47,129 nt of DNA from an uncultured Ruminococcus sp. (GTDB lineage: Bacteria > Bacillota > Clostridia > Oscillospirales > Ruminococcaceae). Positions 8,594 to 17,789 of the stretch are shown in pieces. The position numbers and the translations under genes were made by a program. Below the pieces are notes generated by a model. It did no database searches and had not been told where the DNA came from. It worked only from the letters and a program-made list of their open reading frames with translations. Position 1 is the stretch's first letter, and each line of letters opens with the position of its first letter. The stretch is from NCBI GenBank assembly GCA_947177205.1, contig CAMWTO010000002.1, positions 1 to 47,129 of the forward strand. Direction: 5' to 3'.

Positions 8594-8962
8594 ATGATTC
8601 AGATGCAGACTTATCTGAAAGTTGCAGACAATACAGGTGCAAAAGAGCTGATGTGCATCAGAGTATTAGGCGGCACTCGCAGAAGATATGCCAATATCGG
8701 CGATGTCGTTGTTGCATCCGTTAAAAAAGCAACACCCGGCGGTGTGGTTAAGAAAGGTGACGTTGTCAAGGCTGTCATCGTCCGCAGTGCAAAGGGTCTC
8801 AGAAGAGAAGACGGCACTTACATCCGTTTCGACGAGAATGCTGCCGTAATTATCAAAGAAGACAAGAATCCGAAAGGTACTCGTATCTTCGGGCCGGTTG
8901 CCAGAGAACTTCGTGAAAAGGATTACATGAAGATTTTATCTCTCGCTCCGGAAGTACTGTAA
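8594..8962 (+). CDS. rplN: 50S ribosomal protein L14
   Basis: L14 (122 aa, the usual length) lies at the subunit interface and is the binding site of the silencing factor RsfS. It begins [19 protein letters not shown] and has the conserved [14 protein letters not shown] and [13 protein letters not shown]. It heads the spc part of the operon. Only a weak GGAAAG is correctly spaced from the ATG; a much better SD is 84 nt upstream beyond a branched RNA structure. Confidence 0.98.
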   Translation: MIQMQTYLKVADNTGAKELMCIRVLGGTRRRYANIGDVVVASVKKATPGGVVKKGDVVKAVIVRSAKGLRREDGTYIRFDENAAVIIKEDKNPKGTRIFGPVARELREKDYMKILSLAPEVL

Positions 8963-8975
8963 GGGAGGTCTCAGA

Positions 8976-9359
8976 ATGAGCGCAAAGCTTCACGTTAAAA
9001 CAGGCGATACTGTCATTCTGCGCACCGGTGTAGATGAGTACAAGTATAAAAATCCGGATAAGAAAGAAAACGGCAGACTCACTGCGAAAGTTGTCGAGGT
9101 CAGCCCAAAAGAGGGCAAAGTCATTGTTGAGGGCGTCAACATGGTCACAAAACATCTCAAGCCCACTGCAATGGGTCAGTCCGGCAATATCGTCAGAGCA
9201 GAAGCGCCGATTTATGCCTGCAAGGTGCAGCTCGTCTGCCCCAAGTGCGGCAAGCCTACCAGAGTTGGTCATACGTTCGAAGAGAAGACTCTGGACAACG
9301 GCAAGACGAAGAAAATCAAGCTCCGTGTCTGCAAAAAGTGCGGCAAGTCTTTCGAGTAA
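8976..9359 (+). CDS. rplX: 50S ribosomal protein L24 with zinc-ribbon C terminus
   Basis: L24 (127 aa) starts 50S assembly by binding the 5' region of 23S rRNA. A KOW domain at the N terminus (KTGDTVILRTG) is followed by a C-terminal extension with four cysteines, C88/C91 (CPKCG) and C119/C122 (CKKCG), predicted to bind zinc. Forms without the extension are about 100-105 aa. The SD GGGAGG precedes the ATG. The gene sits in its standard place between rplN and rplE. Confidence 0.97.
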   Translation: MSAKLHVKTGDTVILRTGVDEYKYKNPDKKENGRLTAKVVEVSPKEGKVIVEGVNMVTKHLKPTAMGQSGNIVRAEAPIYACKVQLVCPKCGKPTRVGHTFEEKTLDNGKTKKIKLRVCKKCGKSFE

Positions 9360-9374
9360 AGGAGAAACGACGAA

Positions 9375-9914
9375 ATGGCAAGATTAAAAGAACAGTATGT
9401 CAGCACCGTTGCTCCTGCATTGATGCAGAAATTCAGCTACAAGAGCTCTATGCAGATCCCGAAGCTGGATAAAGTTGTCATCAACGTTGGCGCTGGTGAG
9501 GCAAAAGAAAATTCCAAGGTCATTGATGCGATCATGAATGATCTTGCGAAGATTACAGGACAGAAGCCGGTTGTCTGCCGTGCAAAGAAATCTGTCGCAA
9601 ATTTCAAACTGCGTGAGGGTATGCCGATTGGTGTGAAAGTCACACTGAGAGGCGAAAGAATGTATGATTTCGTAGATAAATTATTCAACGTTGCATTCCC
9701 CCGTGTCCGTGACTTCAGAGGCATCAACGGCAATTCTTTCGATGGTCGTGGCAATTATTCCACGGGTATCAAAGAACAGTTGATTTTCCCTGAAATCGAG
9801 TATGATAAGATTGATAAAGTACGTGGTATGGACATCAATTTCATCACAACCGCTCAGACAGACGAAGAGGCAAAAGAGCTGCTCAAGCTGCTCGGTGCGC
9901 CGTTTGCTGACTAA
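9375..9914 (+). CDS. rplE: 50S ribosomal protein L5
   Basis: L5 (179 aa) binds 5S rRNA and contacts the P-site tRNA. Typical stretches are [14 protein letters not shown] near residue 30, [19 protein letters not shown], and [17 protein letters not shown]. It is full length, starts 15 nt after rplX with AAAGGAG upstream, and is followed after 15 nt by rpsN. Confidence 0.98.
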   Translation: MARLKEQYVSTVAPALMQKFSYKSSMQIPKLDKVVINVGAGEAKENSKVIDAIMNDLAKITGQKPVVCRAKKSVANFKLREGMPIGVKVTLRGERMYDFVDKLFNVAFPRVRDFRGINGNSFDGRGNYSTGIKEQLIFPEIEYDKIDKVRGMDINFITTAQTDEEAKELLKLLGAPFAD

Positions 9915-9929
9915 GGGAGGGACACGAAC

Positions 9930-10115
9930 ATGGCAAAAAAAGCAATGATCAACAAGCAGCAGAAGACACCCAAGTACTCCACAAGAGCGTACACCAGATG
10001 CAAAATCTGCGGAAGACCGCATGCGTATCTGAGAAAATACGGCATCTGCCGTATCTGCTTCAGAGAACTGGCAAATGACGGTCAGATTCCGGGTGTTAAG
10101 AAAGCAAGCTGGTAA
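9930..10115 (+). CDS. rpsN: 30S ribosomal protein S14, zinc-binding (type Z)
   Basis: This is the short 61-aa form with two CxxC pairs (C24/C27 in CKICG and C40/C43 in CRICF), which bind one zinc. Many bacteria hold an alternative zinc-free copy under Zur control; none is visible in this window. GGGAGG precedes the ATG. Confidence 0.98.
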   Translation: MAKKAMINKQQKTPKYSTRAYTRCKICGRPHAYLRKYGICRICFRELANDGQIPGVKKASW

Positions 10116-10135
10116 TTTAAAAGGAGGTCTTAGGC

Positions 10136-10534
10136 ATGCAGATTTCAGATACTATCGCAGATTTGCTCACGAGAATCCGTAATGCAAGCACTGCGAAGCA
10201 CGCCACGGTGGATATTCCTGCATCGAATGTGAAGAAAGCTATCACCCAGATCCTGGCAGATGAGGGGTATATCAAGGGCTTTCAGATCGTGGATGACGGC
10301 AAACAGGGCATTATCAGAGTGACTCTGAAATATACAGAGGACAGAACTCCGGTGATCTCCGGTCTGCGCAGGGTTTCCAAACCTGGTCTGCGTATTTATT
10401 CAGGCTGTGAGGATATGCCGAAAGTCCGCAAGGGACTGGGCATTGCAATCGTTTCCACATCCAAGGGCATCATGACTGACAAGAAAGCAAGAGCTTTACA
10501 TGTCGGCGGTGAACTGCTCGCATATATCTGGTAA
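10136..10534 (+). CDS. rpsH: 30S ribosomal protein S8
   Basis: S8 (132 aa) is a primary 16S rRNA-binding protein and, in E. coli, the repressor of the spc operon. It starts [17 protein letters not shown] and has the conserved SKPGLRIY and [21 protein letters not shown] strong AAAGGAGG precedes the start. S8 is one possible ligand for the structured gap before rplN, though that gap is not its known target. Confidence 0.98.
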   Translation: MQISDTIADLLTRIRNASTAKHATVDIPASNVKKAITQILADEGYIKGFQIVDDGKQGIIRVTLKYTEDRTPVISGLRRVSKPGLRIYSGCEDMPKVRKGLGIAIVSTSKGIMTDKKARALHVGGELLAYIW

Positions 10535-10548
10535 GGAGGAAGAAGATT

Positions 10549-11094
10549 ATGTCAAGAATTGGCAGAATGCCGATTACTGTTCCTGCCGGTGTGGATGTGA
10601 AAATCGCTGATAATCAGGTAACAGTAAAAGGTCCGAAGGGCGAGCTTTGTCAGCAGTTCTCCAAAGAACTGGGCATTGCGCTCCAGGATGGTGTGATTAC
10701 TGTCACACGTCCGTCGGATGATAAGAAACACAGAAGCCTGCACGGTCTGACAAGAACACTGATTCATAATATGATTGAGGGTGTTGTCAACGGCTACAGC
10801 AAGACACTGGAAATTGATGGTGTCGGCTATCGTGCAGCAAAGCAGGGCAAGAATCTGGTCATGAACCTGGGCTTTTCCCATCAGGTGATTGTTCCGGAAA
10901 CGGATGAGATTTCAATTGAAGTACCGCAGCCGAACCAGATTGTTGTCAAGGGCATTGACAAGCAGAAAGTCGGACAGTTTGCAGCAGAAATCCGTGAAAA
11001 GAGACTGCCTGAGCCGTACAAGGGCAAGGGTATTCACTATCTGGGTGAGCATATTATCCGCAAAGAAGGTAAAGCCGGCAAGGGCAAGAAGTAA
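10549..11094 (+). CDS. rplF: 50S ribosomal protein L6
   Basis: L6 (181 aa) lies near the factor-binding site and has two similar beta-alpha domains. It begins MSRIGRMPITVPAGVDV; the signature PEPYKGKGIHYLGEHI is in the C-terminal domain. It starts 14 nt after rpsH behind AAGGAGG. Confidence 0.98.
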   Translation: MSRIGRMPITVPAGVDVKIADNQVTVKGPKGELCQQFSKELGIALQDGVITVTRPSDDKKHRSLHGLTRTLIHNMIEGVVNGYSKTLEIDGVGYRAAKQGKNLVMNLGFSHQVIVPETDEISIEVPQPNQIVVKGIDKQKVGQFAAEIREKRLPEPYKGKGIHYLGEHIIRKEGKAGKGKK

Positions 11095-11116
11095 TTAAGA
11101 AAGGAGTACGGCTCAA

Positions 11117-11476
11117 ATGATTAAAAAATTTGACAGCAGCAAGGCACGTCAGAAGAGACATGCCAGAGTGCGCACGAAAATTTCCGGAACTCCTGAGGTT
11201 CCACGTCTGTGTGTGTTCCGCAGTGCAAAGCATATCTATGCACAGATCATTGACGATGTCAACGGCGTGACGCTGGCAAGTGCATCGAGTCTGGTAAAGG
11301 ATTTTGATGCCAACGGCGGCAATATCGAGGGTGCGAAGAAGGTCGGCGAACTGGTGGCAAAAGCCGCAGCAGACAAGGGCATCCGGGACGTTGTATTTGA
11401 CAGAGGCGGTTATCTGTATCATGGCAGAGTCCAGGCACTGGCTGAGGCAGCCCGTGAGAACGGACTGAATTTCTGA
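11117..11476 (+). CDS. rplR: 50S ribosomal protein L18
   Basis: L18 (119 aa) binds 5S rRNA together with L5. It has the basic N-terminal tail ([17 protein letters not shown]), [18 protein letters not shown], and the closing [30 protein letters not shown] precedes the ATG. The length is normal. Confidence 0.98.
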   Translation: MIKKFDSSKARQKRHARVRTKISGTPEVPRLCVFRSAKHIYAQIIDDVNGVTLASASSLVKDFDANGGNIEGAKKVGELVAKAAADKGIRDVVFDRGGYLYHGRVQALAEAARENGLNF

Positions 11477-11501
11477 TTTTATATTCGAGGAGGGAACACG
11501 A

Positions 11502-12002
11502 TTGGCTAATTTCGAGGCAAAGGATACGGAATTTCTTGAAAAAGTTGTTCATATCAATAGAGTATCCAAGACCGTAAAGGGCGGACGTATCATGAAGTTT
11601 TCTGCTTTGGTTGTTGTCGGTGACGGCAATGGCACAGTAGGATTCGGCATGGGCAAATCGAGCGAAGTACCGGATGCGATCCGTAAGGGCATTGAAGATG
11701 CAAAGAAGAATCTGGTAAAAGTTCCGCTGAAAGGCACAACAATCCCGCATGAGATTGTCGGCAAGTTCGGCGCAGGCGAAGTGCTGATGCGTCCGGCAGC
11801 ACCTGGTACTGGTGTGATCGCAGGCGGTCCTGTCCGTGCCGTGATTGAAGTAGCAGGCATCAAGGACATCAGAACAAAGTCCCTGCGTTCCAACAATCCG
11901 TGCAATGTTGTCAGAGCAACGATTGCAGGACTGACAGGCTGCACGACAGCAGAAGAAGTAGCTGCAAAGCGTGGCAAGACCGTGAAAGAAATTCTTGGTT
12001 GA
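11502..12002 (+). CDS. rpsE: 30S ribosomal protein S5 (TTG start)
   Basis: S5 (166 aa) lies at the mRNA entry tunnel and affects decoding accuracy. The N-terminal dsRBD-like domain reads [14 protein letters not shown] and [12 protein letters not shown]; the C-terminal domain has [16 protein letters not shown]. It uses TTG at 11502 (TTGGCTAAT) behind GAGGAGGG. rpmD starts 13 nt after the stop. Confidence 0.97.
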   Translation: MANFEAKDTEFLEKVVHINRVSKTVKGGRIMKFSALVVVGDGNGTVGFGMGKSSEVPDAIRKGIEDAKKNLVKVPLKGTTIPHEIVGKFGAGEVLMRPAAPGTGVIAGGPVRAVIEVAGIKDIRTKSLRSNNPCNVVRATIAGLTGCTTAEEVAAKRGKTVKEILG

Positions 12003-12015
12003 GGAGGCTGAAATC

Positions 12016-12189
12016 ATGAAGAAGATTACACTTGTTAAAAGTCTCATCGGCTGCAAGAAAGACCAGATTGCAACAGCAAAAGCACTGGGACTGAAGAAGA
12101 TCGGCGACGTGACGACACAGCCGGACAATCCCTGCACAGCAGGAAAAATTCACAAGATTATTCATCTGATTCAGGTAGAAGAAGCTTAA
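12016..12189 (+). CDS. rpmD: 50S ribosomal protein L30
   Basis: L30 is a 57-aa protein. The reading frame is open upstream into rpsE, but the ATG at 12016, preceded by GAGGAGG, starts the normal sequence [17 protein letters not shown]. The central [17 protein letters not shown] and the closing HLIQVEE are typical. A 214-nt gap with a branched RNA structure follows before rplO. Confidence 0.97.
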   Translation: MKKITLVKSLIGCKKDQIATAKALGLKKIGDVTTQPDNPCTAGKIHKIIHLIQVEEA

Positions 12190-12220
12190 AATAAATCTTG
12201 TTCTGGCAAATTAATTAAGA

Positions 12221-12403
12221 AAGGAAAATGTTACTGGTATTATTAATTAATAAATTAATTATTAATTTATTATAAATAATATGTACCCGTGTCGCAGCGG
12301 GGAAGTTACGCCTGCGGAGTGTTGTGCCAGGTAGATACACGGTGAAACAGGAATCAATTTTATAAATTTTAAATTTATAAAATTTCAGTAACGGCAGGAG
12401 AAC
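12221..12403 (+). promoter_or_regulatory. four-way-junction RNA between an SD-like sequence and the rplO start
   Basis: The SD-like AAGGA (12221-12225) lies far upstream of the rplO ATG. A perfect closing stem GTTACTG/CAGTAAC (12230-12236, 12386-12392) encloses three arms. Arm 1 is AT only: TATTATT/AATAATA outside (12238-12244, 12275-12281) and AATAAATTAA/TTAATTTATT inside (12249-12258, 12262-12271). Arm 2 is GC rich: CCGTGT/ACACGG (12287-12292, 12337-12342) with CGCAG/CTGCG inside (12293-12297, 12312-12316). Arm 3 is a perfect 12-bp AT stem (12356-12367, 12373-12384). A second SD, AGGAG (12396-12400), is only 3 nt from the ATG. The layout parallels the one before rplN. Confidence 0.62.
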
Positions 12404-12847
12404 ATGCAGATTCATGAACTCGTACCTGCTCCGGATTCCAACAAGCCCGTCAAGCGTGTGGGCAGAGGTCACGGCTCAGGTAACGGCAAAACAGCCGGCA
12501 AGGGTCATAAGGGACAGAATGCTCGTTCCGGCGGCGGTGTCAGAATCGGGTTTGAAGGCGGACAGATGCCGCTTGCAAGAAGAATCCCGAAGAGAGGTTT
12601 CCATAATATTTTTGCAAAGAATTATGCAATTGTGAATGTCGGCGATCTGAACAGATTCACAGAGGGCACTGTTGTGGATGCAGAACTGCTCTGTGCTAGC
12701 GGTCTGATCAAGAAGCTGTACGACGGTGTAAAAATTCTGGGCGATGGAGAACTGAATGTGAAACTGACTGTGAAAGCAGCCAAATTCACAAAAAGCGCAC
12801 AGGAGAAGATTGAAAAGGCAGGCGGAACAGCAGAACAGGAAAGCTGA
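12404..12847 (+). CDS. rplO: 50S ribosomal protein L15
   Basis: L15 (147 aa) is a late-assembly protein that organises several 23S rRNA domains. The N-terminal glycine-rich region is clear ([20 protein letters not shown]), followed by [16 protein letters not shown]. The AGGAG before the ATG is spaced only 3 nt away, which is tight; the gap upstream is a branched RNA structure. secY follows after 11 nt. Confidence 0.97.
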   Translation: MQIHELVPAPDSNKPVKRVGRGHGSGNGKTAGKGHKGQNARSGGGVRIGFEGGQMPLARRIPKRGFHNIFAKNYAIVNVGDLNRFTEGTVVDAELLCASGLIKKLYDGVKILGDGELNVKLTVKAAKFTKSAQEKIEKAGGTAEQES

Positions 12848-12858
12848 GGTGAACTGAA

Positions 12859-14190
12859 TTGTTTCAGACACTGAAAAATGCGTGGAGCGAGCCGGAAATC
12901 CGTAAAAAGTTTATCTATACGCTGATTATGATTATTATTTTCAGAATCGGCGGTGCAATCACAGTGCCGTTCCTGTCTCTGTCCGCAGTACAGAGCTGGA
13001 TGGAAACAAATGCAACAGATGGTAATTTTCTGGAGTATCTGAATATTCTGACAGGCGGACAGTTGTCCAAAGCGACGGTGTTTTCCCTTTCGATTACGCC
13101 CTATATTAATGCGTCGATTATTATCCAGTTATTGACCTATGCACTTCCACCCCTGGAACGATTGCAGGAGGAAGGCGAAGAGGGACGAAAGACGCTTAAC
13201 AAGATCACGGGCTATGTTGCGCTCGTGCTTGCTCTGGTCATGTCTATTGCTTATTATCTGACGCTCCGCAACAGTGCAAACGCTGTGAACTATACTTCCG
13301 GCGCATACGGGTGGTTTGCCGCAATTGTCATTATTGCGTGCTTTACCGCAGGCGCAAGCTTTGTTGTCTGGATGGGCAACAGAATTAATGAAAAAGGCAT
13401 CGGCAACGGTATTTCGATTTTATTGTTTGCCGGTATCGTTGCAAGATTCCCCACAGATGTCGGAACACTCTGGAGTCTGTTCATGATGGATAAGGCGAAG
13501 TATTTCTTTGTGGATCTTGTGATTATGGTGATGTTTGTCTTCATGATTGCATTTATTGTCTTCATGAACGAGGCAGAGCGCAAAATTCCGATTCAGTACG
13601 CAAAACGTGTCGTAGGCAGAAAGCAGTACGGCGGTCAGAATACCCATATTCCGATTAAAGTCTGCATGAGCGGCGTGATGCCGATTATTTTCGCCATGTC
13701 TTTCATGTCTTTGCCGGCGACCATCAGCATGTTTGTCAAACCCGTAGAATATATTGATGAAACCACAGGTTTCTGGGATAAATTCTATTTTCATTTTATT
13801 AATTTTTTCCGGACAACGAGCTGGGGTTATGCAGTTCTGTATTTAATCCTGATCGTGGCATTTAACTATTTCTATGTTGCAATGCAGTATGATCCGGTTA
13901 CCATTGCGAATAATCTCCGTCAAAGCAACGGCGGCATTCCGGGCATCCGTCCGGGCAAGCCGACAGCGGACTATATTCACAGAGTATTATCCAAGATCAC
14001 ACTCGTGGGCGCTGTTTTCTTAGGCGTGATTGCAATTCTTCCGATTGCACTCGGCTGGTTTGACAGCAGCTTGCAGTCACTCTCCATGGGCGGCACGTCA
14101 ATCCTGATTGTCGTGAGTGTGGCACTGGAAACAGCAAGAACACTGGAGTCCCAGCTGATGATGCGTCATCACAAAGGATTTCTTGGTTAA
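12859..14190 (+). CDS. secY: protein translocase subunit SecY (TTG start)
   Basis: SecY (443 aa) is the ten-helix channel of the Sec translocon in the cytoplasmic membrane. Visible landmarks are FRIGGAITVPFL in helix 1, SITPYINASIIIQLLTYALP in helix 2, RKIPIQYAKRVVGR in a cytosolic loop, and the conserved NLRQSNGGIPGIRPGKPT. It starts with TTG at 12859 (TTGTTTCAG), 9 nt after GAGGTG. Co-transcription with ribosomal proteins, adk and map is the usual Firmicutes arrangement. Confidence 0.97.
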   Translation: MFQTLKNAWSEPEIRKKFIYTLIMIIIFRIGGAITVPFLSLSAVQSWMETNATDGNFLEYLNILTGGQLSKATVFSLSITPYINASIIIQLLTYALPPLERLQEEGEEGRKTLNKITGYVALVLALVMSIAYYLTLRNSANAVNYTSGAYGWFAAIVIIACFTAGASFVVWMGNRINEKGIGNGISILLFAGIVARFPTDVGTLWSLFMMDKAKYFFVDLVIMVMFVFMIAFIVFMNEAERKIPIQYAKRVVGRKQYGGQNTHIPIKVCMSGVMPIIFAMSFMSLPATISMFVKPVEYIDETTGFWDKFYFHFINFFRTTSWGYAVLYLILIVAFNYFYVAMQYDPVTIANNLRQSNGGIPGIRPGKPTADYIHRVLSKITLVGAVFLGVIAILPIALGWFDSSLQSLSMGGTSILIVVSVALETARTLESQLMMRHHKGFLG

Positions 14191-14210
14191 GTAAGGAGGG
14201 CGATTTTACG

Positions 14211-14852
14211 ATGAATCTGATTTTACTCGGTGCGCCTGGTGCAGGTAAGGGCACACAGGCAGAGGCAATTTCTGAAGCTTTGAACATTCCGCAGATCTCT
14301 ACGGGTAATATGCTCCGGGAGGCTGTGAAAAACGGCACAGAATATGGTCTGAAAGCAAAAGCCGTCATGGAAGCCGGCGGTCTGGTTTCCGATGATATTG
14401 TTGTGAATATTCTGAAAGACAGAATTGCGCAGGACGATGCACAGAACGGGTTTATCCTGGACGGGTTCCCCAGAACGGTTCCGCAGGCAGAAGCACTTGA
14501 TGAAATGGGTGTCCGGATTGACAAAGTTGTTGAAATTTTTGTACCGGATGAAACCATTAAAGAAAGAGTTTCGGGCAGAAGAGTCTGCGAAGGATGCGGT
14601 GCGTCTTATCATGTACAGTACAAGCCCTCAAAAACAGACGGCGTGTGCGACAAGTGCGGTGCAAAGACAGTGATCCGTAAGGATGACCAGCCGGAGACAG
14701 TCATTTCACGTCTGGAAACATATCATAAAGAAACAGAGCCGATCAAGGCTTATTACGAAAAACAAGGCAAACTGGAAACTGTCATCGGACAGGAAGAAGT
14801 TGCCGATACCAAAAAGCTGACACTCCAGGCAGTGGGGGCTGAAATTGCATGA
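14211..14852 (+). CDS. adk: adenylate kinase with zinc-binding lid
   Basis: This enzyme of 213 aa interconverts ATP + AMP and 2 ADP. The P-loop GAPGAGKGTQ is at residues 7-16, the AMP-binding DGFPRT at about 84-89, and the lid carries four cysteines (C126/C129 and C146/C149), the structural zinc site of Gram-positive enzymes. GGAGGG precedes the ATG. The stop overlaps the map start by 4 nt. Confidence 0.98.
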   Translation: MNLILLGAPGAGKGTQAEAISEALNIPQISTGNMLREAVKNGTEYGLKAKAVMEAGGLVSDDIVVNILKDRIAQDDAQNGFILDGFPRTVPQAEALDEMGVRIDKVVEIFVPDETIKERVSGRRVCEGCGASYHVQYKPSKTDGVCDKCGAKTVIRKDDQPETVISRLETYHKETEPIKAYYEKQGKLETVIGQEEVADTKKLTLQAVGAEIA

Positions 14853-15607
14853 GCAATATTACAATTAAATCCAAGACAGATTTAGAAAAGATGAGAATCG
14901 CCGGACGGATTGCCGGGAGAGCATTACAGCTCGCCGGGCAGTCTCTGAAACCGGGCATGACAACCAAGGATGTGGATCAGATCATTTATGATTATATCAC
15001 AAGCCAGGGAGCTGTGCCGTCTTTTCTTGGTTATGCCGGATTTCCGGGCAGTGCCTGTGTTTCTGTGAATGATGAAGTCATTCACGGAATTCCAGGATCA
15101 AGAAAATTAAAAACCGGTGATATTGTCAGTATCGATGTAGGCGCTTGCATCAATGGCTTTCACGGTGATACCTGTGCGACGTTTCCAGTCGGCAGGATCT
15201 CCCAGGAAGCGCAGGATTTGCTGGATGTGACAAAAACCTCTCTCTATGAGGGCATTGCAAAGGCAGTTGTCGGCGCAAGGCTTTATGAAGTGTCCAATGC
15301 CGTGGAGCAATATTGTGCATCCCGTGGTTACGGGATTGTACGGGAATATTGCGGGCACGGTATCGGCAGGGATCTGCATGAAGCACCGGAAGTTCCGAAT
15401 TATGTGCAAGCCGGGCGTAAGGGTGTTCGTCTCCAGGCAGGTATGTGCATCTGTATTGAACCGATGATTAATGCAAAGGGCGATGCGATCCGTGTCTGCA
15501 AGGATGGCTGGACAGTGCGCACCAAAAGCGGCAGTTTATCAGCACATTTTGAGCATGCCATTGCCATCACCCAGAATGGACCTGTGATTCTCACAGATCC
15601 TTCGTAA
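14849..15607 (+). CDS. map: type I methionine aminopeptidase
   Basis: This enzyme of 252 aa removes the initiator methionine from nascent proteins at the ribosome. Motifs of the pita-bread metallopeptidase fold are present: the metal-binding aspartates in SIDVGACINGFHGDT, the histidine in YCGHGIGRDLHEAP, and the glutamates in CIEPMI and HFEHAIAIT. The start overlaps the adk stop (ATGA). Confidence 0.98.
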   Translation: MSNITIKSKTDLEKMRIAGRIAGRALQLAGQSLKPGMTTKDVDQIIYDYITSQGAVPSFLGYAGFPGSACVSVNDEVIHGIPGSRKLKTGDIVSIDVGACINGFHGDTCATFPVGRISQEAQDLLDVTKTSLYEGIAKAVVGARLYEVSNAVEQYCASRGYGIVREYCGHGIGRDLHEAPEVPNYVQAGRKGVRLQAGMCICIEPMINAKGDAIRVCKDGWTVRTKSGSLSAHFEHAIAITQNGPVILTDPS

Positions 15608-15623
15608 TTAATTATTAATTATC

Positions 15624-15890
15624 ATGAAGCTGCAAACAGGCATGATTGTGCGTGCCATTGCCGGTAAAGAACAGGATCAGTTTCTGTTGGTCACGAGACA
15701 GGACGGGAATTTTGTTTATCTGGCAGACGGAAAGCACAGAAAATTAACACAGCCGAAACGCAAGAATCCGAAACATGTCCGGGCAACCGGAAAAATTCTG
15801 ACACAGGAAGATCTCCAAAGTCTGACAGATCCCGCACTGCGTCGGCTGCTGCGGGCATATCAGGAGAGCGCACTGCAAGGAGGAGAATGA
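15624..15890 (+). CDS. KOW-domain RNA-binding protein
   Basis: This 88-aa basic protein has a KOW-like beta-barrel at the N terminus ([20 protein letters not shown]), then a very basic segment ([16 protein letters not shown]). Such small L14e-like proteins often sit between map and infA in Firmicutes and are presumed to bind RNA or the ribosome. No SD is visible: the 16 nt before the ATG are a pure AT run (TTAATTATTAATTAT). Its stop overlaps an ATG at 15887, and it contains the infA SD. Confidence 0.8.
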   Translation: MKLQTGMIVRAIAGKEQDQFLLVTRQDGNFVYLADGKHRKLTQPKRKNPKHVRATGKILTQEDLQSLTDPALRRLLRAYQESALQGGE

Positions 15891-15892
15891 AT

Positions 15893-16111
15893 TTGTCGAA
15901 AGAAGATTTGATTGAAGTCGAGGGCGTTGTACTCGAAGCACTGCCAAATGCCAATTTCCGGGTAGAGCTCCCCAACAAGCATGTCATCCTGGCACATGTG
16001 TCGGGAAAATTACGGATGAATTACATCCGCATTGTTCCGGGTGACAAAGTCAAGATTGAAATGTCGCCGTATGATCTGACCAAAGGTCGGATCACATGGA
16101 GGGCGAAATAA
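15893..16111 (+). CDS. infA: translation initiation factor IF-1
   Basis: IF-1 (72 aa, S1/OB fold) covers the 30S A site during initiation. It reads (M)[18 protein letters not shown], with [14 protein letters not shown] and the closing [12 protein letters not shown]. Two starts compete: ATG at 15887 is only 3 nt from AAGGAGG (15877-15883), whereas TTG at 15893 is 9 nt away and gives the standard 72-aa protein, so TTG is preferred. rpmJ follows after 12 nt. Confidence 0.93.
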   Translation: MSKEDLIEVEGVVLEALPNANFRVELPNKHVILAHVSGKLRMNYIRIVPGDKVKIEMSPYDLTKGRITWRAK

Positions 16112-16237
<126 letters not shown>

Positions 16238-16271
16238 TTATTCCTGAGAGCATTGGAGGTGTAGTAAACAA

Positions 16272-16640
16272 ATGGCAAGAATTTCAGGTGTTGACCTGCC
16301 GAAAGAAAAGAGAGTCGAAATTGGTCTGACTTATATTTATGGCATTGGTCGTACAACAGCTTCCCAGATTCTGAAGCGTACTGGCATCAATCCTGATACC
16401 AGAGTCAAAGATCTGACAGAAAAGGACGTTGCAAAACTGCGTGATGATATTGACGCAAATGTCACGGTAGAAGGCGACCTGCGCCGGGAAGTGGCTTTGA
16501 ATATCAAGAGATTGATTGAGATCGGCTGCTACAGAGGCGTTCGTCACAGAAAGGGTCTGCCCGTCAGAGGACAGCGTACCAAGACAAACGCAAGAACACG
16601 CAAGGGTCCGGCAAAGACGATTGCAAACAAGAAGAAGTAA
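16272..16640 (+). CDS. rpsM: 30S ribosomal protein S13
   Basis: S13 (122 aa) is in the head of the 30S subunit and bridges to the 50S subunit. It begins [20 protein letters not shown] and has the conserved [17 protein letters not shown] near the C terminus, with a basic tail contacting the P-site tRNA. TTGGAGGTG precedes the ATG. Confidence 0.98.
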   Translation: MARISGVDLPKEKRVEIGLTYIYGIGRTTASQILKRTGINPDTRVKDLTEKDVAKLRDDIDANVTVEGDLRREVALNIKRLIEIGCYRGVRHRKGLPVRGQRTKTNARTRKGPAKTIANKKK

Positions 16641-16659
16641 TTAAGGAGGGCGAGTTCTT

Positions 16660-17061
16660 TTGGCTAAGAATGGTAAAAAAGTGACCACAATCCGCCGCCG
16701 CAGAGAGCGTAAAAATATTGAGTCCGGTGCTGTGCATATTCAGTCTACGTTTAATAATACAATTGTGACGATCACAGACACACAGGGCAATGCCATTTCA
16801 TGGGCAAGCGCAGGCGGTCTGGGTTTCCGTGGCTCAAGAAAATCCACACCGTTTGCAGCACAGACTGCTGCAGAAACAGCAGCAAAGGCTGCAATGGAAC
16901 ATGGTCTGAAGACCGTAGAAGTATATGTCAAAGGTCCGGGCAGCGGTCGTGAAGCGGCAATCCGTGCTTTACAGACGGTTGGTCTGGAAGTCCGTATGAT
17001 CAAAGACGTGACTCCCATTCCGCACAATGGCTGCCGTCCGCCCAAGAGAAGACGTGTCTGA
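16660..17061 (+). CDS. rpsK: 30S ribosomal protein S11 (TTG start)
   Basis: S11 (133 aa) lies on the platform near the E site. It has the family sequences [20 protein letters not shown] and, at the end, [16 protein letters not shown]. The start is TTG at 16660 (TTGGCTAAG) behind AAGGAGGG. rpsD follows after 20 nt. Confidence 0.97.
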   Translation: MAKNGKKVTTIRRRRERKNIESGAVHIQSTFNNTIVTITDTQGNAISWASAGGLGFRGSRKSTPFAAQTAAETAAKAAMEHGLKTVEVYVKGPGSGREAAIRALQTVGLEVRMIKDVTPIPHNGCRPPKRRRV

Positions 17062-17081
17062 TAGAACAGGAGGTAGATTAC

Positions 17082-17699
17082 ATGGCTGTGAATAAAGATC
17101 CGATTCTGAAAAGATGCAGATATCTGGGAATCAGTCCGGCAGTAATGGGAATTGACAAGAAGTCAAACCGTTTTGAAAAAGCCGGTCCGAACCGTAAGAA
17201 AGTTTCTGAATATGGTACTCAGCTCAAAGAGAAGCAGAAACTCAAGTTCATTTATGGCGTAATGGAAAAGCCGTTCCGTCATTATTTTGAACTGGCAGAA
17301 AAAATGGAAGGCAAAGCCGGTGACAATCTGATTACCATTCTGGAATCCAGACTGGATAATGTGGCATTCCGGATGGGTCTGGCTTGCACAAGACGTGAAG
17401 CAAGACAATTGGTAACACACGGGCATTTTACAGTCAACGGCAAGAAAGTTGACATTCCGTCCTATCGTGTTTCTATGAATGATGAAATTGCGCTGTGCGA
17501 TGGCAGCCGGGCAAGTGCGCTGTTCAAGGGCAATGACCAGACAGCAGGCATCCTGGAAAAAACAGGAAGCAGAACCATTCCGCTGTGGCTGGAATCCAGC
17601 AAAGACCGTTTCTCCGCAAAAGTAACAAGACTGCCGAATCCGTCAGATATTGACTACGAAGCAGAAACACACCTGATTGTCGAGCTGTACTCCAAGTAA
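17082..17699 (+). CDS. rpsD: 30S ribosomal protein S4 (zinc-free form)
   Basis: S4 (205 aa) nucleates 30S assembly and, in several bacteria, represses its own operon. The N-terminal domain lacks the four-cysteine zinc site found in some S4 proteins. The S4 RNA-binding domain is at about residues 95-160 (RLDNVAFRMGLACTRREARQ and VTHGHFTVNGKKVDIPSYRV). ACAGGAGG precedes the ATG. Confidence 0.98.
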   Translation: MAVNKDPILKRCRYLGISPAVMGIDKKSNRFEKAGPNRKKVSEYGTQLKEKQKLKFIYGVMEKPFRHYFELAEKMEGKAGDNLITILESRLDNVAFRMGLACTRREARQLVTHGHFTVNGKKVDIPSYRVSMNDEIALCDGSRASALFKGNDQTAGILEKTGSRTIPLWLESSKDRFSAKVTRLPNPSDIDYEAETHLIVELYSK

Positions 17700-17789
17700 T
17701 CGATAAGTAATTGATCATTGCTTGCGGAAGCTTAAGATTCACAAACAAAAGTAATTAGAATTACAGAATTACGAAATAGGAGGGGTTAC

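Noticed and set aside
11259-12137. 292-aa frame on the - strand opposite rplR and rpsE
   Set aside because: It is the antisense shadow of two certain ribosomal genes, with no SD and a Cys/Ser/Arg-rich composition typical of antisense frames.
12228-12275. 15-codon frame rich in Leu and Ile (MLLVLLINKL...) in the rplO gap, resembling an attenuation leader peptide
   Set aside because: The SD AAGGA is only 2 nt from its ATG, and an AT-only hairpin read in any frame yields Leu/Ile/Asn/Lys codons; no terminator/antiterminator pair was seen.
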